This document shows positions 60,361 through 64,000 of a stretch of 64,000 bases of DNA, one piece after another (position 1 is the stretch's first letter; each line of letters starts with the position of its first letter). The stretch covers positions 6,352,001 to 6,416,000 of the forward strand of contig NC_132981.1 of assembly GCF_047496725.1 (NCBI RefSeq). Direction: 5' to 3'. The notes below the pieces were generated by a model. It did not search any database. It was not told the DNA's origin and saw only the letters and a program-made list of their open reading frames with translations. The DNA is from Anoplolepis gracilipes (taxonomy: Eukaryota; Arthropoda; Insecta; Hymenoptera; Formicidae). Position numbers and translations under genes: made by a program.

Positions 60361-60584
60361 AGAAATGAGGAATTACGGAAGATGGATGGAAGTGAGCAAG
60401 AAACTCGACGTTATATTACCTCAAGCACGATAAACGTCATCTCTTAAAGCCGATATATCTGTATCTTCGCTGTATAAGCATCTGCGATTGCGCGATGTTA
60501 AAGCGATTGAAACAACACAATGAGAAATATAACATTTTTACATGATATTCCTTCAATGTTTCACATGCCTCCAAGAAAGAAACT

Positions 60585-60590
60585 AATAAA
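60585..60590 (+). terminator. Polyadenylation signal AATAAA
   Basis: AATAAA in CTAATAAAATAAAAAAG, about 225 bases after the proposed stop at 60360. Confidence 0.35.
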
Positions 60591-60599
60591 ATAAAAAAG

Positions 60600-61357
60600 C
60601 TATGTATGCTTCAATATACGCTGAATATATCAAAAATTATTCCTAATCGATAAAATTATTCTCGTTCATGCATAATTTAAGGATATTACCAACTTCTAAG
60701 ACAAACAGAAATAGCTTTCTTTTCTCTTTACTATTAAACTACTAAACTTTTTAAAGAATATTTCTAATGCTTTCTAGTAAGACAAATTCAATTAAGATAA
60801 ATATCCAAATAATCTTATTTAAGTTACATTTAAATTTTAAAAACGTTTCTTCGCAGAGATATTTTTATGCCTTTGTAAATAGTGTATATTTTAGAACTTC
60901 GAATTTTTATAGCTTTAAAAAACATCTTAAATATTATTGTCATTATCAATATACCACTAATGTATAAAAATAATCAGTAAGTAAATGTGTCAGTAGCTAA
61001 AAATGATAATTAATCACATTTAAATTATAAATATCTTTATCTTTAATAAAACAAGAAGAAAAAACCAAAGAATTCTTTATTTTCACTATGTTAAAATTTA
61101 AAAAAAATTAATTTTTCAGGAGATCAACGGCTCAAGTTTACGAAAATTTACATATATTAAAACAAATTTCCAAAACAAAATAAAATATATTATTATGTTA
61201 TAATCTTTTCGTCTTATATACATGAATTATTAATCGCACAAAAGACAATGTTTAAATTAAATACTTCATTATTTTTTATAATTAAATAATCGGTGATCAT
61301 TAAATAAGATGTTTACGTTTGTGATTACTTAGCTCTCAATTAAAAGTTAAAGATACG

Positions 61358-61401
<44 letters not shown>

Positions 61402-63200
61402 CGACAAGCCGAATTATTAATAAAAATGTCACATCGCTTTTTTATCACTAATTAAAAACTCCATCTTTATTCGCACGATCGTGTTTTTCACGCAGACGTG
61501 CGAATGCCAGAGCGGATGAATCGTTGGATTATTATACCGTTGGCTTGCGAGCACGCGATTCCAGAGGCTTTCAACGATAATTAGAACGACCCAATTAAAA
61601 TCCTCTGTAACGAAGTAGCGACTCCATCATTGGAGTTCTATGTTTTCCTTTCGTTTGTTACACCTATCGGGTAGAGACACGTCGCCCTTTACATCAACGT
61701 GCTCTTTCCACGTTTCCCCGTTTTGCAAAAGCGGAGGTACTGAATTAATCAGCAAACCATTGCACGATTAATTAAAGCGCTTTCGCCAAAATAGACTGTT
61801 TTCAAACGAATGCTCACGCTCGAGAATTTGCTACAAAGAGCAAAAGAACGTCCTTTCAAAATCGAAAACGTTTACGTTTAATCTGTCTATACATATTCAA
61901 TCCTTTCAAGTATGTTTCATTTCAAATGTTGACTTCTTGTCAGAGGGAAAATAATCAACCAACTTTTTTGAGTAACTCTATGAACTCTGGTAGATGTTCT
62001 TTGCATTCTTATTCTCGTCGTTTGTGCATCAGCATTTTTAACATATCAAAGCTATAGTTTTTAGAATCAATCGATTTATAGCAAAATACAAATGTTTGTA
62101 ATTCAATCTTCATAATTAGCCATACATCATTTAATATGCTGCTAATCTCAGCGTAATTAGTAATACAACAGTTTACATCAAAGTCTATGTTAATACTCAA
62201 ATGCAAATATTAATTAATTTAGTATTTGCCTCTTGCTCATTTTGCATAGAACTGCTAAACAATTAAACTGAAAATTAATTGTATTCAACAAATTACATAT
62301 GTAACAATATGATAACCATGTATGTTTCATAATAAGACTATGAAAAGCGTTAATGCCTTTTGTGATATCGATTAGGTACCAATAAACACCGATGTAAACC
62401 AATGAGATTGCAGCTATAAAGACAATTTTATGATGAACTCATAAAGATGCGGTAATGCAATGAGAGACGAGATTTTGAAGAATATATTTGAAACTCGATA
62501 TTCAAGTGAATTCTCAGAGATCTTATTACTCATCTTACTTTCTCAGTCAGAAAATATAACTTTTCAAACTATTAAAAATTGTTGTTGGAAAATTTACATA
62601 AGATAATTAATATTAATTATGTAAATTTGTATATATATATAATATATATTAGTCAACTCAATAATCTGATTGTCAATAAGCTTTCATCAATGTATGTAAA
62701 TATATTGTCTATAAGAAATCGTGAAAATATTATTTCATTAGTTAACACACACAAGTACGAGAGCTAACGTAACCAAATATTGTTATAATGATTAATTGTA
62801 TATTTGAAAAAGCGTTGTGCAAACTTTACTGGTTTGTTAAAATAATTGATAGACATTCATAAATAACATAAATCAGTGATATATTCTCTTCAACATCAAA
62901 CTGCTCTTAATTGAAATTAACAAACGAAATTACGCTGATTTAATCGAGGCAAAAAAATACAAGACGGATGAAGAAAGAAAATATTTCTGTAATGCGGCAA
63001 CAATTAAAACTAATAATGGAAATTTTCAGCAAATATCTGTAGTACAGATAACCAAAGCATACTATAACTTGGCAAATTATTAAGAGCACTTTTCCTCAAA
63101 GAACACAGAGCTGAATTGCCATATATATTAATTTATTCGCATGTAGACGCTTAGTTAATTCAAACTTCGATGATTTTATTAGCAAATGAATCACGCTCTC
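60600..63200. other. AT-rich stretch with one motif-dense patch
   Basis: No supported gene. The patch at about 61440-61860 is GC-richer, has no long frame and carries repeated homeodomain-type cores (CACTAATTAAAA, GATAATTAG, CCAATTAAAA, GAATTAATC, CGATTAATTAAAG). It is compatible with an enhancer or a conserved non-coding element. Confidence 0.45.
61356..61403. repeat. Perfect 48-bp palindrome around (TA)n
   Basis: CGATTTAT...ATAAATCG: the TA run and its unique flanks are exactly self-complementary over all 48 bases. Confidence 0.97.
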
Positions 63201-63461
63201 GCTAGTTCGGCAATGCGCTTAGCTATTCCCCGTGATGTCTTAGCCTCAACTTCACGTGCTTTACAGTAAATGGCTAAATGAGAGAGCCAGTCGCGGGAAG
63301 ATAACCAAATATACGGAGTAACTAGTTCTTCGACCGGAAAGTTGCGCGGTACAGGAGCTAGGAGAAAGGGCCTGCGAGTCGTATAGCTCGTATAAACTGC
63401 TGATATTCCACGTCTCCAACCTGCTACGTTCTTACGTGAGCGTATTACGCCTAGGTAACTT

Positions 63462-63498
63462 GCGTCTTCTCTCTTCTCCCACCCTCTTGTAGGTAAGT
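63462..63498 (+). promoter_or_regulatory. Candidate recursive splice site (ratchet point)
   Basis: A pyrimidine tract of about 28 bases (GCGTCTTCTCTCTTCTCCCA and on) ends in CTCTTGTAG and is immediately followed by GTAAGT, so an acceptor and a perfect donor share the junction 63492/63493. A branch-like GGTAACT lies about 37 bases upstream. In Drosophila long introns this arrangement removes the intron in steps without leaving an exon. The alternative is an ordinary exon beginning with GTAAGT (see 63493-63588). Confidence 0.45.
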
Positions 63499-63588
63499 GG
63501 CATCCGGAGCGGCGGATTCGGCGGAACGGAACAGCAAAACGGGTACCGAAACCAGATGGGGAACGAGAATTCAGACTCTAAGTTTTGA
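63493..63588 (+). CDS. Possible terminal exon after the ratchet-type acceptor
   Basis: If the acceptor at 63492 is used conventionally, a frame in phase 0 runs 31 codons to TGA. It is Gly/Asn/Gln-rich (IRSGGFGGTEQQNGYRNQMG). AATAAA-like AATAAAC lies near 63868. No upstream exon was identified. Recursive splicing explains the GTAAGT better. Confidence 0.2.
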   Translation, partial: VSGIRSGGFGGTEQQNGYRNQMGNENSDSKF

Positions 63589-63599
63589 TTTATGTCGCT

Positions 63600-64000
63600 A
63601 ATGCGCGGTTAAAGACGAGCAAAACGTGATGCGAGGGCGGTAAAAGCATGACGAGGGCGGTTTGCTCCGAACCATATGCGGGTAAACACGATATATCGGG
63701 ATTAAGTGTGTTGATAGCCAACTTGACAATAAGCTACTACTATTACTCCAAAAAAGAAACCAGGAAAGATTTATCCGCAACTGTGCCTTTGTCGATATTT
63801 CTATCCTTCACTCTAATCGAGACAAAAAAGAATTTTGCTGTATAATATAAGACAATACAAGATAAATTAATAAACTATTTTTCACATTTAAAAGACAAGC
63901 GAATTAATATTGTCATAATTTAATTGTTATAATGTGATATGATCCTATCTTATAGAGAGACAAAAATTATATATAATATAAATATAATAATATAGAAGCA
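63600..64000. other. No resolved gene
   Basis: Plus-strand frame 63648-63845 and minus-strand frame 63598-63780 overlap; neither has splice support. The end of the window is AT-rich. Confidence 0.45.

Noticed and set aside
60250..63588. YRNQ occurring in both the 60250 and 63493 exon frames, suggesting duplicated exons
   Set aside because: Four residues only; the surrounding sequence and DNA do not align.

Overview
The window looks like nuclear DNA of an insect, most likely a hymenopteran and plausibly an ant. This is inferred from sequence character only: an AT-rich background with sharply bounded, CpG-rich islands of a few hundred bases, long (CT)n, (TA)n and compound (AT)n(GT)n microsatellites, poly-A/T runs, and splice-like signals. 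No operon structure, ribosome-binding site, rRNA, tRNA or CRISPR array was seen. No long ORF, and no protein family that I can name, occurs anywhere in the 64 kb. Most of it reads as intergenic or long-intron sequence.

The interesting content is in the islands. In five of them a start codon in a good context (ATGGCG/ATGGCC in four) is followed by a consensus donor, an intron of 158 to 732 bases, a consensus acceptor, and an open frame that continues in phase to a stop. Four have an AATAAA close downstream; the one at 40.4-41.0 kb does not. The islands are 25.1-25.5 kb (minus), 35.4-36.0 kb (plus, also with an upstream TATAAAA), 40.4-41.0 kb (minus, start codon inside AAGATGGCGGC), 53.9-54.9 kb (plus) and 59.6-60.6 kb (plus). 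The predicted products are 49-108 residues and none is recognised. They could be lineage-specific small proteins, 5' parts of larger genes, or spliced non-coding RNAs with chance frames. A further set of islands holds single-exon small ORFs, or isolated strong acceptors with short open frames, at lower confidence.

Repeats and structures: an imperfect inverted repeat of about 170 bases that looks like a MITE (3.25-3.42 kb); a recent tandem duplication of about 260-275 bases (46.48-47.01 kb); a 154-base pure (CT)77 tract inside a polypyrimidine domain (49.78-50.1 kb); a GC-rich hexamer array (43.29-43.35 kb); a perfect 48-base palindrome (61.36-61.40 kb); and many other microsatellites.

Near the right end, at 63,492/63,493, a long pyrimidine tract ends in TAG directly followed by GTAAGT. 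This is the signature of an insect recursive-splicing (ratchet) site and would imply that this part lies in a very long plus-strand intron. All gene models come from reading signals by eye; no similarity search, splice-site scoring or expression data was available.
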